Assembly (NCBI GenBank): GCA_024663395.1
Contig: JANFAH010000001.1
Location: 3,844,001 to 3,908,000 of the forward strand
Origin: Pisolithus tinctorius
Lineage: Eukaryota > Basidiomycota > Agaricomycetes > Boletales > Pisolithaceae
Reading direction: 5' to 3'
Length of the DNA stretch: 64,000 bases
The translations under genes were made by a program, and so were the position numbers. This document shows positions 1 to 10,939 of the stretch, one piece after another (position 1 is the first letter of the stretch; every line of letters begins with the position of its first letter). The notes under the pieces are model-generated. The model did no database searches. It was not told the origin of the DNA and was given only the letters and a program-made list of their open reading frames with translations.

Positions 1-1751
1 TGTGGGGGGGACTTCAAGTGGAGTGCTCCTGCTGCAAGTCATCAATGAGTTATGCAAGAGCAGCTGAGTGAGTGATAACTTGATGGGGGGATGCTGAACA
101 GAGTGAAGGTGTTCAGCCAAAAGTACCTGGGGGTAATGGTCTTTGATAGAATGTGCTCCTGGCACAAGTTGATGATGAGTTACACAGGAGTGGAGGGATG
201 ACTAAGCAAGACTGCTGACTAAGAGTGGAGAAAGCATCAGATAAGGAATGGAGGTAGATAGACCCTTGATGGATCCTCAACTACCAAGGATGATGGATGG
301 TGACAGTTAGACTCTTCTGAATGAGCCTCAACTGTCAACAACAAGTTATGCCTGAGAGAGAGCTGAACTGACTGCTGAGTGACTTCTGGTTCACTTGGGG
401 TTGTAGCTAAGTACATGGGGGTTTATATACTGTGGGGGGAGCACAGCTTGTGACAAACAAGGCACAAACACTTGGTAAGTAATGAGTAAGGACTGAGTAA
501 TCATGATGAGTAAGCAAGAAATGAAAAGTAAGCAAGCAAAGAAGATTGGTAAGTATTGGCAATGAATGAGTCAAGGATAGTCAAAATATCACAAAATGAG
601 TCAAATGGAGTCAGAAACTGAGTAGGCACACTGATATCACATTAGGGGGTGGCGATGCAAGTCAGATCTCGGTGGAGACATCTCTAGATCCAAAGATGGC
701 ATGACAGATGGACAGTGTTTCCAGATAGGGAAGTATTAACTCCAGAATTGAAGGGCATGAGTCAGGTGTCAAAGGGGGCTAGGGCATTGGGGGTCTGTGG
801 GGCAATGGGAGCATAAGCAATCGTGTCTCCCACCCTTTCATCCTCTCAGCAAAGTTAACAAAAACTTCATGAATGGGGCTCTGATGGAGGGGGAGGAGAA
901 GGGGGGACATCTTCTGCTGGATCTTGCAGTAAGAAGGCAAGATGCATGTCATACTCATCATGAATGCGATCAGGGAGGCTGGAGGACAGTAGATTATACT
1001 GCAGCTGTCGCAATGCGGGAAGAATGATGGATGAGACTGGAATAAAGATGGTGCAGGGAGCAGGGAGGAACAATCCATATGCTTCATCAACCAGGGAGAC
1101 TGAAACAACCACATAAGACCTTTCTAACTGAGTGACAGACCTGAGGCAACCAAAGAACATCCTTCTGGAAGTCATACTGACAAGGAGAACATGCTGACCA
1201 AGCTGCATGGGATGAGACAGGGCTGACAACAATGGGATGAACCAGGGGGCTTCAGGATGGAAGCTGGTGGGAATGCCTGGCAGATATACATAACCACTGT
1301 CTCTGGCAAATGAGACAAGTGAGATGATCAACAAAGAGGCAGCCATATTTGATGGACTTAGCAAAATGAGCATCTGATGGATGGAGTGCTGTAGAAATGT
1401 GTAGGGTGTGAGGATCCTCTCCAAATTTGGAAGGCAGAATTGCATGGCTGAGCACTTTAAGCAAGTGTGAGAACAGAGTTGATATCTTTGGAAATGGTGG
1501 AGATACAACAAAAACTGGAATGCCATACACAGGTGCTAAAAACTTTTTAATGTGCACTTAACTTGCTTCCTCTTTTCTCTTTAGCACTGACAACTTGTTC
1601 TTGTGCAAAGGATGACTGCTCATGTCCAGCAGTCTTTCTATGCATGAGGCCTTTAGTCTTCATCTGCATGGCATGGGCATTGCATGCAACTTGTTGATGA
1701 GTTAGGCAGAGTCAGCTGTAACCATGTCCACAACACCTTTGGTGTGTGACA
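1..1751. repeat. Repeat X, copy 1 (left end outside window)
   Basis: This stretch is closely similar to 21412-23108 over its whole length, so it is a dispersed repeat of which this copy lacks the left end. It ends in ...GTGTGTGACA followed by GCAG, exactly as copy 2 does, and the LINE reverse transcriptase begins immediately after. It has very few CpG dinucleotides. Differences from copy 2 are often CA in one and TG in the other. A minus-strand frame of 219 codons (867-1526) is open in both copies; I recognise no protein family in it. The class is unknown: a TG...CA outline would fit a long solo LTR or a non-autonomous element. Confidence 0.75.
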
Positions 1752-2463
1752 GCAGTTACAGACCAATTACTACACAACATGTGAAAAAGTTGTCTTCCTA
1801 TCAAGATAGTATGCTTCACCAAATGACTACTAACCTTCAATGACTACAAATCTGAGTGGATCACCATCAAGAATGGCATTGGTCAAGATGACCTCTTGTC
1901 AATGGTACTATATGTTATATACAGCTCAGACTTAGTAGATGCAGCCAAGGGAAAAAAGGAACTAATGCTCACATTTGTAGACAATGCAGCATTCATCACC
2001 ATTGGAAAAATGTTTGACAAAACTCATGCCATGCTGTTGAACATGATGGAAAGGGAGGGTGGAGGATATGATTGGTCCTGCAAACACAACTCAAGATTTG
2101 AAATGAGCAAATTCACACTAATGGACTTCACACTCAACAGGGCCAAACCAAAACCACCACCAATGCTAAGAGGCACCCAAATCACCACAGTACCAACTCA
2201 CAAATTCCTAGGTATCATACTTGATCAAGAACTATGATGGAAAACACAAGCAGTGCAAGCCCTAGCAAAGGGTACTAAGCAAGCACTACTCCTGAGAAGA
2301 CTATCTGCAACAACATGGAGCATACCCACAAAACTAATGCACCAACTGTACCAGACAGTAGTCATCCCCAAAATAATGTATGCAGCCCTGGTGTGGCTCC
2401 AACCTGCCCACTCCAGAAACCACATGACCAGAATCAGAGGCTCAAAAGGTATAGTGAGACACC
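1752..2463 (+). pseudogene. LINE reverse transcriptase, fragment 1 (decayed)
   Basis: Translation gives SYRPI near 1755, then a non-LTR reverse-transcriptase palm: a decayed catalytic YxDD-type box (FVDNAAF near 1974), the stretch MMEREGGGYDW followed by a KFLGIILDQEL block just before 2235. This arrangement is standard for fungal LINEs that also encode RNase H. A TGA at 2235-2237 replaces the arginine expected in the LDQELRW motif, and other breaks precede 1896. The fragment is preceded by repeat X and followed by a Tc1/mariner insertion; the reading resumes at 4039. The element is a dead copy. Confidence 0.85.
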
Positions 2464-2465
2464 TA

Positions 2466-2665
2466 CAGTGGCTCAAAAAACTGACCACATGTTTGGACAT
2501 TTTTCACTAAAGTCAATACTGCCCCATATCCCCTAACCTAGGCCCTAGCAACAAAGCCCTTACCATTGGCTCTCTATTGGTGCAGGGGTCAAGGGTTTTG
2601 GATAAGGTTTGATCAAATGGCAGCCATTTCAAAATGATGACTCATGTAGTCAGTTTTTTGACTTT
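2466..2665 (+). repeat. Left terminal inverted repeat of Tc1/mariner element
   Basis: Starts CAGTGGCTC and is matched by the reverse complement of 3826-4036. Both arms include a second copy of the motif TCAAAAAACTGAC or its complement near the inner end, which may be a repeated transposase binding site. Confidence 0.85.
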
Positions 2666-2757
2666 AGGTTTCAATTACATATATTAGACCCTGGCATATT
2701 GTAATATTAGTACATACATTTGGTAATGGTTCTATTATGTCACCTTTATGTAATTGA

Positions 2758-3680
2758 GTGTCAGACACTATAAATAAACCCCACCATCACTATGAAACCA
2801 TCTCTGCATCTCAAAGGAAGAGCAACATATCTCTCTCCTCTCTTGATCTTTCCACCAGGAAAATTGCTTCCCAAACTGGCTTAGGGCAGTCTACAGTATG
2901 CCAGGTCCTTCAGAAACTCCAGCCAGAGAGGACTAGGCTTTGTGGTGGCCATCCATTAAAGCTTACCCCTACCAACAAAAGGGCTATTGTTCAGCAAATC
3001 ATTACTGGCAAGGCCAAAAATGCTGTCCATGCCATTCAATTCATCAATTCTCTTATTGATACTCCTGTCTGCCACAGACTGTTAGAAATAGCCTCAAGGA
3101 AGCCTCTGTAAAGGGTGTGGCCAAGAAAAAGAAGCCCTTGCTTTCTGATGGACACAAGAAGAGAAGGCTAGCTGTTGCTCTCAAGTACCAGAATTGGACT
3201 GTGGAGGACTGGATGAGAGTTGTATGGTCAGATGAGACCTAAATACATAGGACTGGGTCAGATGGGCAAGAGTATGTGTGGAAAAAGAAGAGTGAAGGGC
3301 TAATTGCTAGAGAGGTCAAGGGTACAGTTAAGTTTGGAAGTGGTTCACTGATGGTATGGGGTTGCAGAAGGTGGAATGGAGAAGGGGTTTTGAGTGAGGT
3401 GGAAGGATGGATGGATGCTGAACAGTATGTGGCCATTTTGGAGCAGGGGCTGCTGCAAAGCTTGGAAGATTCTGGAATTCCAGAAGGTCATATAATCTTT
3501 CAACAAGATAATGGCCCCAAGCACACCTCTAGGAGAGCCCAAAGTTGGTTGGAAGAACAGGAAATCAACCTTCTGGACTGGCCTGCACAATCTCCAGACT
3601 GTAATCCCATTGAACATACTTGGAATCACCTCAAGAGATGCCTCTCAGGTTATGAGAGTGCTCCTACAGTCATTCACTGA
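2758..3680 (+). pseudogene. Tc1/mariner transposase, broken
   Basis: The N-terminal part (2758 to about 3090) is a helix-turn-helix DNA-binding region (RKIASQTGLGQSTVCQ). The C-terminal part is a DD[E/D] integrase fold: WSDET near 3227 holds the first aspartate, QQDNGPKHTS near 3501 the second, and SPDCNPIEHTWNHLK near 3594 the last acidic residue. The gene is not functional: there is a frame change around 3090 and a TAA at 3239-3241 directly after the first catalytic motif. The full region is about 300 codons, close to the 330-350 usual for the family. Confidence 0.9.
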
Positions 3681-3825
3681 CTGTGGGAAAGAGTGGGGGA
3701 AGAGTGGGGGAAGACTGATGAGGCACAGTGTCAAAAATGGATAGAAATCATGCCTAGAAGGATTGAAGCAGTTATTAGGGCCAAAGGAGCTCATATGAAG
3801 TACTAGATACTTAAATTGATATAAA

Positions 3826-4036
3826 GTCAAAAAACTGACTGCATGAGTCATCATTTTGAAATGGCTGCCATTTGATCAAACCTTATCCAAAACCCTTGAC
3901 CCCTGCACCAATAGAGAGCCAATGGTAAGGGCTTTGTTTCATACACTTATAGGTTAGGGCCTAGGTTAGGGGATATGGGGCAGTATTGACTTTAGTGAAA
4001 AATGTCCAAACATGTGGTCAGTTTTTTGAGCCACTG
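3826..4036 (-). repeat. Right terminal inverted repeat of Tc1/mariner element
   Basis: Reverse complement of the left repeat, ending GAGCCACTG before the TA duplication. It contains a short extra segment (TCATACACTTATAGGTTAGGGCC region) not matched base for base in the left arm. Confidence 0.85.
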
Positions 4037-4038
4037 TA

Positions 4039-4450
4039 CTAACAATACAAAGACTAGCAGCCATAGCAGCCACAGGAGCCATGAAAACAACCCCCACTGA
4101 TGCCCTGTTATTGCATGCCCACATCCCACCAGCACCAATACTCATACAGAAAACACTTTACAATGCCTCATTCCAGCTCTCCTCACTTCCTGGAACCCAC
4201 CCACTCCATGCTATCATCACCAAAATCAGTAAAATAAACATTAAACAGCACAGATCATCCATTCACTGACTCTTACATGACCTAAACATTGACCCACAAC
4301 TCAGAGACAATCCACCCATGTCCAACCTCACCCTATGCCCCTATCTCACACACCACCACCATAGCTCCAAACAAGAAGCAATCAAGGAGCTAGCAGAACT
4401 TAAAGACTGCATGCTAATTTCCTCAAGCACAGAAGACAGGGTAGGAGCAG
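4039..4450 (+). pseudogene. LINE fragment 2, thumb and start of RNase H
   Basis: Continues the LINE after the Tc1/mariner insertion. Translation gives TIQRLAAIAATGAMKTTPTD, the conserved block after the reverse transcriptase, and ends with a decayed first RNase H strand (ISSSTEDRVGA). The matching remainder, AAAVLY, is found at 23,110, so the gap of 18.6 kb between them is inserted DNA. One in-frame TGA lies at about 4266. Confidence 0.85.
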
Positions 4451-4471
4451 TGTGAGTCAAAGTGTGGAAAG

Positions 4472-4870
4472 TGTAATGACTGGTAGACTTTTCACTTCCA
4501 CATTTCCTAGTTGCCCACATATATCCACCCTCTGGTTAGGGTTACACTTTAGGGATGCTTAGTCATCTCGGACTTTTCCTTTTGTTTACTCTTTCACACT
4601 TACATGATCCTTAGTAAGGCCATGCCTCATTACTAACACATGTTCATGTTCATCCAATAGCATAGTTCTCTCTTCTGTTTACTTCTTTCCAGAACATTCT
4701 CTTGTGGCAGTACATACAAACAGTAAGGCAGTATATAAGTCCTGTTGTTTGTCATAGCCAATCTCTCTAATCTAGTTCATTTTGAGCCTTGTCCTCATTC
4801 AACAGGTTCCACTCCCAAGCTCTCTGGTCTGAAGTGATAGCTGAGAAGACTCTCATCTTTGGTTGCTTCA
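4472..4870 (+). repeat. 5' LTR of Gypsy element
   Basis: Starts TGTAATGACTGG and ends TTGCTTCA. It aligns with 10519-10663 plus 21062-21313. Most mismatches between the LTRs are paired TG versus CA changes. Confidence 0.93.
4732..4777 (+). promoter_or_regulatory. LTR TATA box and likely RNA start
   Basis: TATATAAG at 4732-4739 is followed about 36 bp later by TAATCTAGTT (4768-4777). If transcription starts near 4768, this sequence is the 5' end of the RNA, which fits the self-priming model described for the adjacent primer-binding site. Confidence 0.6.
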
Positions 4871-4884
4871 CTCAAACTAGATTA
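4871..4884 (+). promoter_or_regulatory. Primer-binding site, probably self-priming
   Basis: The 14 bases directly after the 5' LTR contain AACTAGATTA (4875-4884), the exact reverse complement of TAATCTAGTT in the LTR just downstream of the TATA box. Elements of the Tf1/sushi group prime reverse transcription with the folded-back 5' end of their own RNA rather than a tRNA, and this arrangement is what that predicts. No TGG-type tRNA primer site is seen. Confidence 0.65.
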
Positions 4885-5634
4885 CAAACTTCTCCCCTAT
4901 CCCTTCATACCCAGCACCAAGGGTCAACAGCAGTATGATACTCATAGTGGGCAGTTCCACCTGTAGTTTCCTTTCACCTCTGTCAGTGTGACTGAGAGTG
5001 CCCAAGTGACAAAACCAGTTGGGCAAGCATCTTAGGGAGTTTTAGTATACATATATACACCATCCCGAGGTTGAGCTCAGTGTACGAAGGGTGACACTTG
5101 ATCAAGAGGGCCCACAAGGTCCAGAGCAGCTGAGCCATACATAGTCATAGTTCCCGCATGGCAGCAGAGGTAGACCAGTAGTCGACATTCTTGCACCCAC
5201 CATAGTCTGCCTAGTGTGCCAGGCTGGTCCCTCCCTGTCTCTAGGAGGTTGATCAGGTGCATGACAGCAAACAGACTATGTGTTTAGTGGTCTTGGACAT
5301 CATCAGTGAGTAGTATGCCTATGTTACTTTTACTTTACCACCATTCCTGCTGTAAAGAAGGAAGAGGTCAAGCTTCGTCTCCCTCTTAGGTTCCTCCCTT
5401 ACAAAAGGGAACTCTCTACTCTGCACCTTTCATGCTTGCTCTCTCCACTCACCCCACTCCCCCTCCCCCCTCTTGAGCTTTTCTGTGAGGAAACTCTGGA
5501 GCTCATCTATCCTTCACCCTCACCCTCTCCTGACCCAAACAAACTTGGGTTTGTCTTCAACCAACCCTACAATCTTCAGAACTGTCATTCCATTTGCCAC
5601 CCCCTTCGTAAACTGGTCCCACTAACCAACAGAA

Positions 5635-6631
5635 ATGGACCCAAACCAGCTGCAACCCCCTCAGGTTGATTATGCCATGGTCCAAGCTAAGGCAGCAGCA
5701 ATGGTGCAAGCCATGCAACAGTATATGCTGGCACCAGCTGCAGTGCAAACAACTAACTTTGACCCCATGAAGAGGGGTGTTGCCAAACCTGGAACTTTCA
5801 ATGGTTCCATAGCCAAATATGAGGAATGGGTAGTCAGAATGAGAGCCTATTGCAAAGTGGTGGTCCACTGCTATACAAGTCAGGATTGCATGGCATTCTG
5901 GACCTGGATGACTGGTCCAATTGCCAGCAACTATGCCCATGCCAAGTTGGATTTCCACCTGGCAAACATGAACTGGCCCATGACCAATGAGGTGGTGGCC
6001 GACCTCAACTCCAGGTTCTGGCCCATGAACAATGGGGATTGGGCCCAGAAGAAGATGCAGAAAGCGAGGCAGGGACAGTCTCAAATGGATGCCTTTTTGG
6101 CAGAATTTGACAGTTGGAAGCTAATGGCAAGTGCTTCTGATGATCTGGCTATCCTGTGCCTTGAATAGGCTATAAACCCTGAGGTGCTTCGGCTCATGCA
6201 CCACTTGGGAAAAAGAAAAGACACATACAAAGAGTATGTGACAGAGCTCTGGTTGGTGGCCAGAATTTTCAAAAACCACTGGTACATGATGGCCTCCTCT
6301 TTGAGGGTATGGCCTCAGAATCAACCTTGTGGCTTCTCAGCCACAGGAATGCAGCCCAGGACCAGTGCCCCCATGGATATAGGTGCTGCACAGTGGCAAG
6401 GAAAGGGGAAGGGACCCCCCTAAGGACAAGTCCCACATAACCTGTTTCAGATGTGGCCTGAAGGGTCACTACCACAGTGAGTGCCCTAAACAGGCACAAC
6501 CACAAGGATGCCCCATCAGGACCATAAGTACTGACACTGGACCCGACCCCTGCCTACAAGCAATGGAGGGGATGAGCTTCGAGCAGATCATTGCTCATAT
6601 CAACCAGTTAAAAGAATTGGAGCTGCAGTGA
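5635..6631 (+). pseudogene. gag: Gypsy gag polyprotein with zinc knuckle, broken
   Basis: Starts MDPNQLQ at 5635 and reads through a capsid-like region (KPGTFNGSIAKYEEW, typical of fungal Gypsy capsids) to a TAG at 6166. After frame changes the nucleocapsid zinc knuckle CFRCGLKGHYHSEC (CX2CX4HX4C) appears near 6440-6482. The capsid would assemble cytoplasmic particles and the knuckle bind the element RNA. At least one stop and frame changes make it a pseudogene. Confidence 0.85.
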
Positions 6632-7020
6632 AATCAGGTCCTGCAGAGTCTGGCATATAGACATTTGTTCCTGTTTCTCCTTCTCCTTCTTTTACTTATG
6701 GTTTTCACTCTACTTACAGACTTAAAAATACAAAAATTGAAAATAAAAATACCAAAAATAGTGTACCAGTAGTTTCTTTCAATTGTTTCTCTTTTCTCAA
6801 CATTGAAGAACCACAGGAGTTATTTAATGGTTCAGAATCTGTTTCTTTTTCTTCTACTTTTACATCATCTGAAGTGGAGTCCCAAAAGGGCTTGGGGCCA
6901 GATGTAAAACCATGCCTGCTTAATTCTGCTTGCAATAAAAAACAAAAAAATGTTTCTTTCAATCTCCTGGATCTGGAAGGTAGTAGTGCAAAGACCTCTG
7001 TATGGTCTGAAATCTGATGC

Positions 7021-10000
7021 ATGCTGAACCTGAAAGACTCTGTGGAGGTCCCTTTGGTGTTACAGATGAATGCTGGTTTGGCATTCAAAGTGAATGCGCT
7101 GCTCGATAGTGGCACTACTGGAGTGTTTATAGATAAAGACTTTGTTGAGAGGAACAGGATTCCAAAAATAGCACTGCCAAGGGCAGTAGACATATTTAAT
7201 GTTGATGGTTCACCTAATTCCACTGGAAGGATTATGCATCAGGCTCACCTTAGAGTCTCTTACCTTGACCACCACGAGGAACTCCTTGCTGAGATAACCA
7301 ATCTGGGAGGTAGTACCATGATCCTGGGACATACCTGGTTACATCAGCACAACCCACTGATAGATTGGAAAACCAGCAAGGTTAAAATGGGAAGATGCCT
7401 GACTAGATGCCAGCAGCTTGCCCTGAAGTCTTTGTTCATGCACAAGGCAGAAAAACTCAAGAGAGAAGCCATGGACTCTTATGTAACCTGGATCTGAAAT
7501 CTAGGAACAGACAAACCAAAAACAGATAAAACCCCTGAGGAACTTGTTCTGAAGGTATATGACAAATATTTAACAGTCTTTTCTGAGAAGGAATCCAAAT
7601 GCATGCTGCTCAGGAAACCTTGGGACCATGCTATAGAACTAAAGGAGTCATTCATACCAAAGAAGGGAAGGTTGATCCCTCTCTCCCCTGATGAGCAATG
7701 AGAAGTCAGTGACTTTGTCGATGGTCAGCTCAAGAAGGGTTATATTTGGCCTAGTAAATTGCCACAGACTTCTCCAGTGTTCTTTGTTCCCAAGAAGGAT
7801 GGGAAGAAGTGTATGGTCCAAGACTATCAATATCTAAACAAGCATACTGTAAAGAACTCATACCCACTCCCTTTAATATCTCAACTCATGGACAAGTTGA
7901 AAGGTTGCAACTCTTCATGAAGATGGATCTTCGTTGGGGTTACAACAACATTAGGATCAAAGAAGGTGATGAGTGGAAAGCTGCTTTCATATGCCATTGC
8001 AGTGCTTTTGAGCCCCTAGTCATGTTCTTTGGGCTTTGTAACTTGCCTGCCACATTCCAGAACATGGTGAATGGTATCTTTGGCAACATGGAAGATGTAC
8101 TCATCATCTACATCAATGACCTAATGATATTTATGAAAATGGACAATCAGGAGGAGCATGACAAGATTGTGCTTGAGGTGCTTAGAAGGCTGAAGGTAAA
8201 TGACTAGTTTGTCAAACCCCAGAAGTGTATCTTCAGACAACAAGGGGTGGACTTTCTAGGAATGATCATTGGCATTAACAGAGTATGTATGGACCCTGCC
8301 AAGATCTCTACTGTGCAGGATTGGCTCATACCTACCAACGTTCACAGAGTTTGTGGCTTCCTTGGCCTAGCAAACTTTTACCAGTGTTTCATTAAGGATT
8401 TTGTGCAGATCGCAAAACCCCTGAACAACCTCACAAAGAAGGACCTTCTGTTTGTATGGGATGACAGTTGTCAGATAGCATTTGATGTGCTGAAAGAAGC
8501 CTTCACCACTGCCCCTATCCTTATGTTCCCTGATCAGGATCAGAAGTTTTGATTAGAAATGGATGCTTCAGACTATGCCACTGGAGCAGTGCTCTCAGTA
8601 GAATGCAATGACAGTCTCTGGAGACCTGTTGCCTACTCCAGTCACTCTCTATCTGGGGCTGAACTTAATTATACAGTTCATGACAAGGAAATACTGGCCA
8701 TTATCCATGCACTAGAGCAATGGCATCATTACCTCAAGGCAACCCTGTACCAGTTTGAAATCTGGATGGATCATCACAACCTCAAGTGGTTCATGACCAT
8801 GCAGAAGCTTCAACCATGCCAAGTGTGTTGGGCGCAGTACTTTAGTCAGTTTAACTGTATCATAGTTCACAAACCTGGAGTCATGATGGGAAGGCCAGAT
8901 GCCCTGTCAAGACAAGAGGACTTCATAGAGGGAAAAGAATGGGCAAAGTCAGAAGAGTTCCTATTTATAAATCCAAGCCAAGTCTGCTCAGTAAAATTAG
9001 AAAATCCCTTCATGCAAGACCTGCAGATCGAGTCTGCTAGAGCCAAGGGAGTCCCCACTGGATGCAAGCTCCAAGGTGGTCTTCATTACAATGGAGGAAA
9101 GGTCTGGGTGCCTAGTGCACTTAGAAGGAAGCTACTTAATGCTCTCCATGACTCTCCCCTAGCAGGACATCATGGAATAAAAGGAACTCAGGAGTTGATC
9201 ACACACTGGTTCACATGGTCCACCTTGAAACCTGATGTAGAAGAGTATGTGAAGCATTGCCAAACATGCCAAGCCAGCAAGTCTGGAAATAGGCCACCTG
9301 CAGGGGAACTCAAACCTTTATCTATCCCTGATGGGCCTTGGAGAGAGTTAATGACTGACTTTATGGATCTTGGAGTTAAGGGATCTTCTGGAAAGTCCCA
9401 CATCTTGGTTGTCATTGACAGGTTCTCTAAGGAAGCAGAGTTCATTCCCTGCACTGCAGAAGAAACAGCTGCTAGCACAGCTTGTCTTTACCTAATGCAT
9501 GTTTGGAAACACCACAGACTTCTGGACTCTATCATATCAGACTGAGGCCCTCAGTTTGCCTCTGCTTTTATGAAGGAATTATTTAAAATGCTGGGAGTAC
9601 AACAAAAACTTTCTACAGCTTTCCACCCACAGACAGACAGACAAACAGAGTGGTTGAACCATGAGATCCAGCAGTATTTATGGATGTATGCCAACCAGCA
9701 ACAGGCTTGCTGGGAGGAATGGCTACCTTTGGCTCAGTTTGTGTACAACAACTCTGCCTCCTCTTCTACTGGCAAGTGCCCCTTCAAAGTTACTCAATCC
9801 TATAAACCTAGGATGGGCATTGAACTGACAACTTCAAAGGTAGAAGCAGCAGAGGAAGTTGCCAAGTCTTGGTTCCAGGTGTTCCAGGATGTAAAAGCAA
9901 ACCTTGCCAAGGCGCATTCCCAGCAGAAGCAACAAGTGGATAGACACTGCTCATCTGCACCCTCTTACTCTGTTGGATCTCAGGTCTGGCTAGCTACAGA

Positions 10001-10379
10001 CCATCTGTCCTTAAAAGAATGGCAGAGCTGTAAACTTTCCAAGAAGTGGATTGGACCATACGAAGTTCTAGAGGTACTTCTGAATGCTCTTAAATTAAAA
10101 ATACCATGCAACATGAGGATTCACCCGGTTGTGAATGTCTCACAGGTTAAACCCTATCTCGGTGCTCTTGATGGGCAGCCTGTTAACAGGCCCAGACCAC
10201 AGAGGGTCACTGATGAAGGAGATGTTGAATACAAGGTAGAATACATTGTTGACTCCCATTTGAAATGTGGAGCTCTTCAATTCCTCGTGCATTGGAGGGG
10301 ATACCCTGAAGAAGATCATACCTGGGAGCCAGCCTCTGCCTTAAAGAATTCACAGTCAGCAATCAAGGATTTCTATTGA
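7021..10379 (+). pseudogene. pol: Gypsy pol: protease, RT, RNase H, integrase, chromodomain, broken
   Basis: Protease with a DSG active site (ALLDSGTTG near 7096). Reverse transcriptase from about 7640 with a changed catalytic box YIND near 8110 instead of YxDD. RNase H starts at MDASDYATGAVLS (8559). Integrase has an HHCC zinc region (GHHGI...CQTCQ, about 9166-9275), a first aspartate in MTDFMD (about 9355) and SD-GPQF at 9537. A chromodomain (FLVHWRGYPEEDHTWEPA) closes it near 10,280. TGA stops at 7699, 8550 and 9543 sit where arginine is conserved; other breaks are at 7495 and 8205. The chromodomain would direct integration to marked chromatin. Confidence 0.92.
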
Positions 10380-10506
10380 TCCCATCCTGGGGCACCCTGT
10401 AAATTGTCCCTCCTTTTGTCAGAAAGCTTCAACAGCTTGTTCACACCCATACCAGAACCATTTACTACTGTTTGTCCTATCTGGTCTTGCCTGGAAATTG
10501 AGCCTT

Positions 10507-10518
10507 AGGAGGGGATAG
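10507..10518 (+). promoter_or_regulatory. Polypurine tract
   Basis: The purine-rich AGGAGGGGATAG lies directly before the TGTAATG start of the 3' LTR, the normal place for plus-strand priming in LTR elements. Confidence 0.8.
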
Positions 10519-10663
10519 TGTAATGACCAGTAGACTTTTCACTTCCATGTTTCCTAGTTGCCCATATATATCCACCCTCTGGTTAGGGTTATGCTTTAGG
10601 GATGCTTAGTCATCTCAGACTTCTCCTTTTGTTTACTCTTTCATGCTTACATGATCCTTAGTA
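10519..10663 (+). repeat. 3' LTR of Gypsy element, left part
   Basis: First 145 bp of the 3' LTR, matching 4472-4616. It is cut at ...CCTTAGTA, where the intact 5' LTR reads CCTTAGTAAGGCC. Confidence 0.93.
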
Positions 10664-10939
10664 TGTCACAAATTTTCGAGGCACCTGATAATGCCGCCGG
10701 CTGACAATGCTCGCGAGTTTCCTTATTAGGGTCATTAAAATGGTCTGGTAATGATATGTCAACGGCTTGGGGGCAGTGCCAAGGGAAGAAGTTTCATTGG
10801 ACGGGAGTTACCCGAGTTACCGAGTGATAACGATCTGATAATGACTGATATTATGGCGTGACATTTGTCTTACATCAGCCGAACACAGCGTATGCAGCGT
10901 GTCTGACAACTATCAGTCAGCTACGAGACATCTTCTCTC

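Larger units (their letters stand above)
2466..4036. mobile_element. Tc1/mariner element inserted in the LINE
   Basis: The element is bounded by perfect outer inverted ends reading CAGTGGCTCAAAAAACTGAC and its reverse complement, and flanked on both sides by the dinucleotide TA (2464-2465 and 4037-4038), the target duplication of this superfamily. The inverted repeats are long, about 200 bp each (2466 to about 2665 and about 3826 to 4036), with one internal segment differing. Removing the element restores the LINE reading frame region on both sides. It carries one broken transposase gene on the plus strand. Confidence 0.93.

Noticed and set aside
4871..4890. A tRNA primer-binding site after the 5' LTR
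   Set aside because: No TGG-type match to a tRNA 3' end; the self-complementary fold explains the sequence better.
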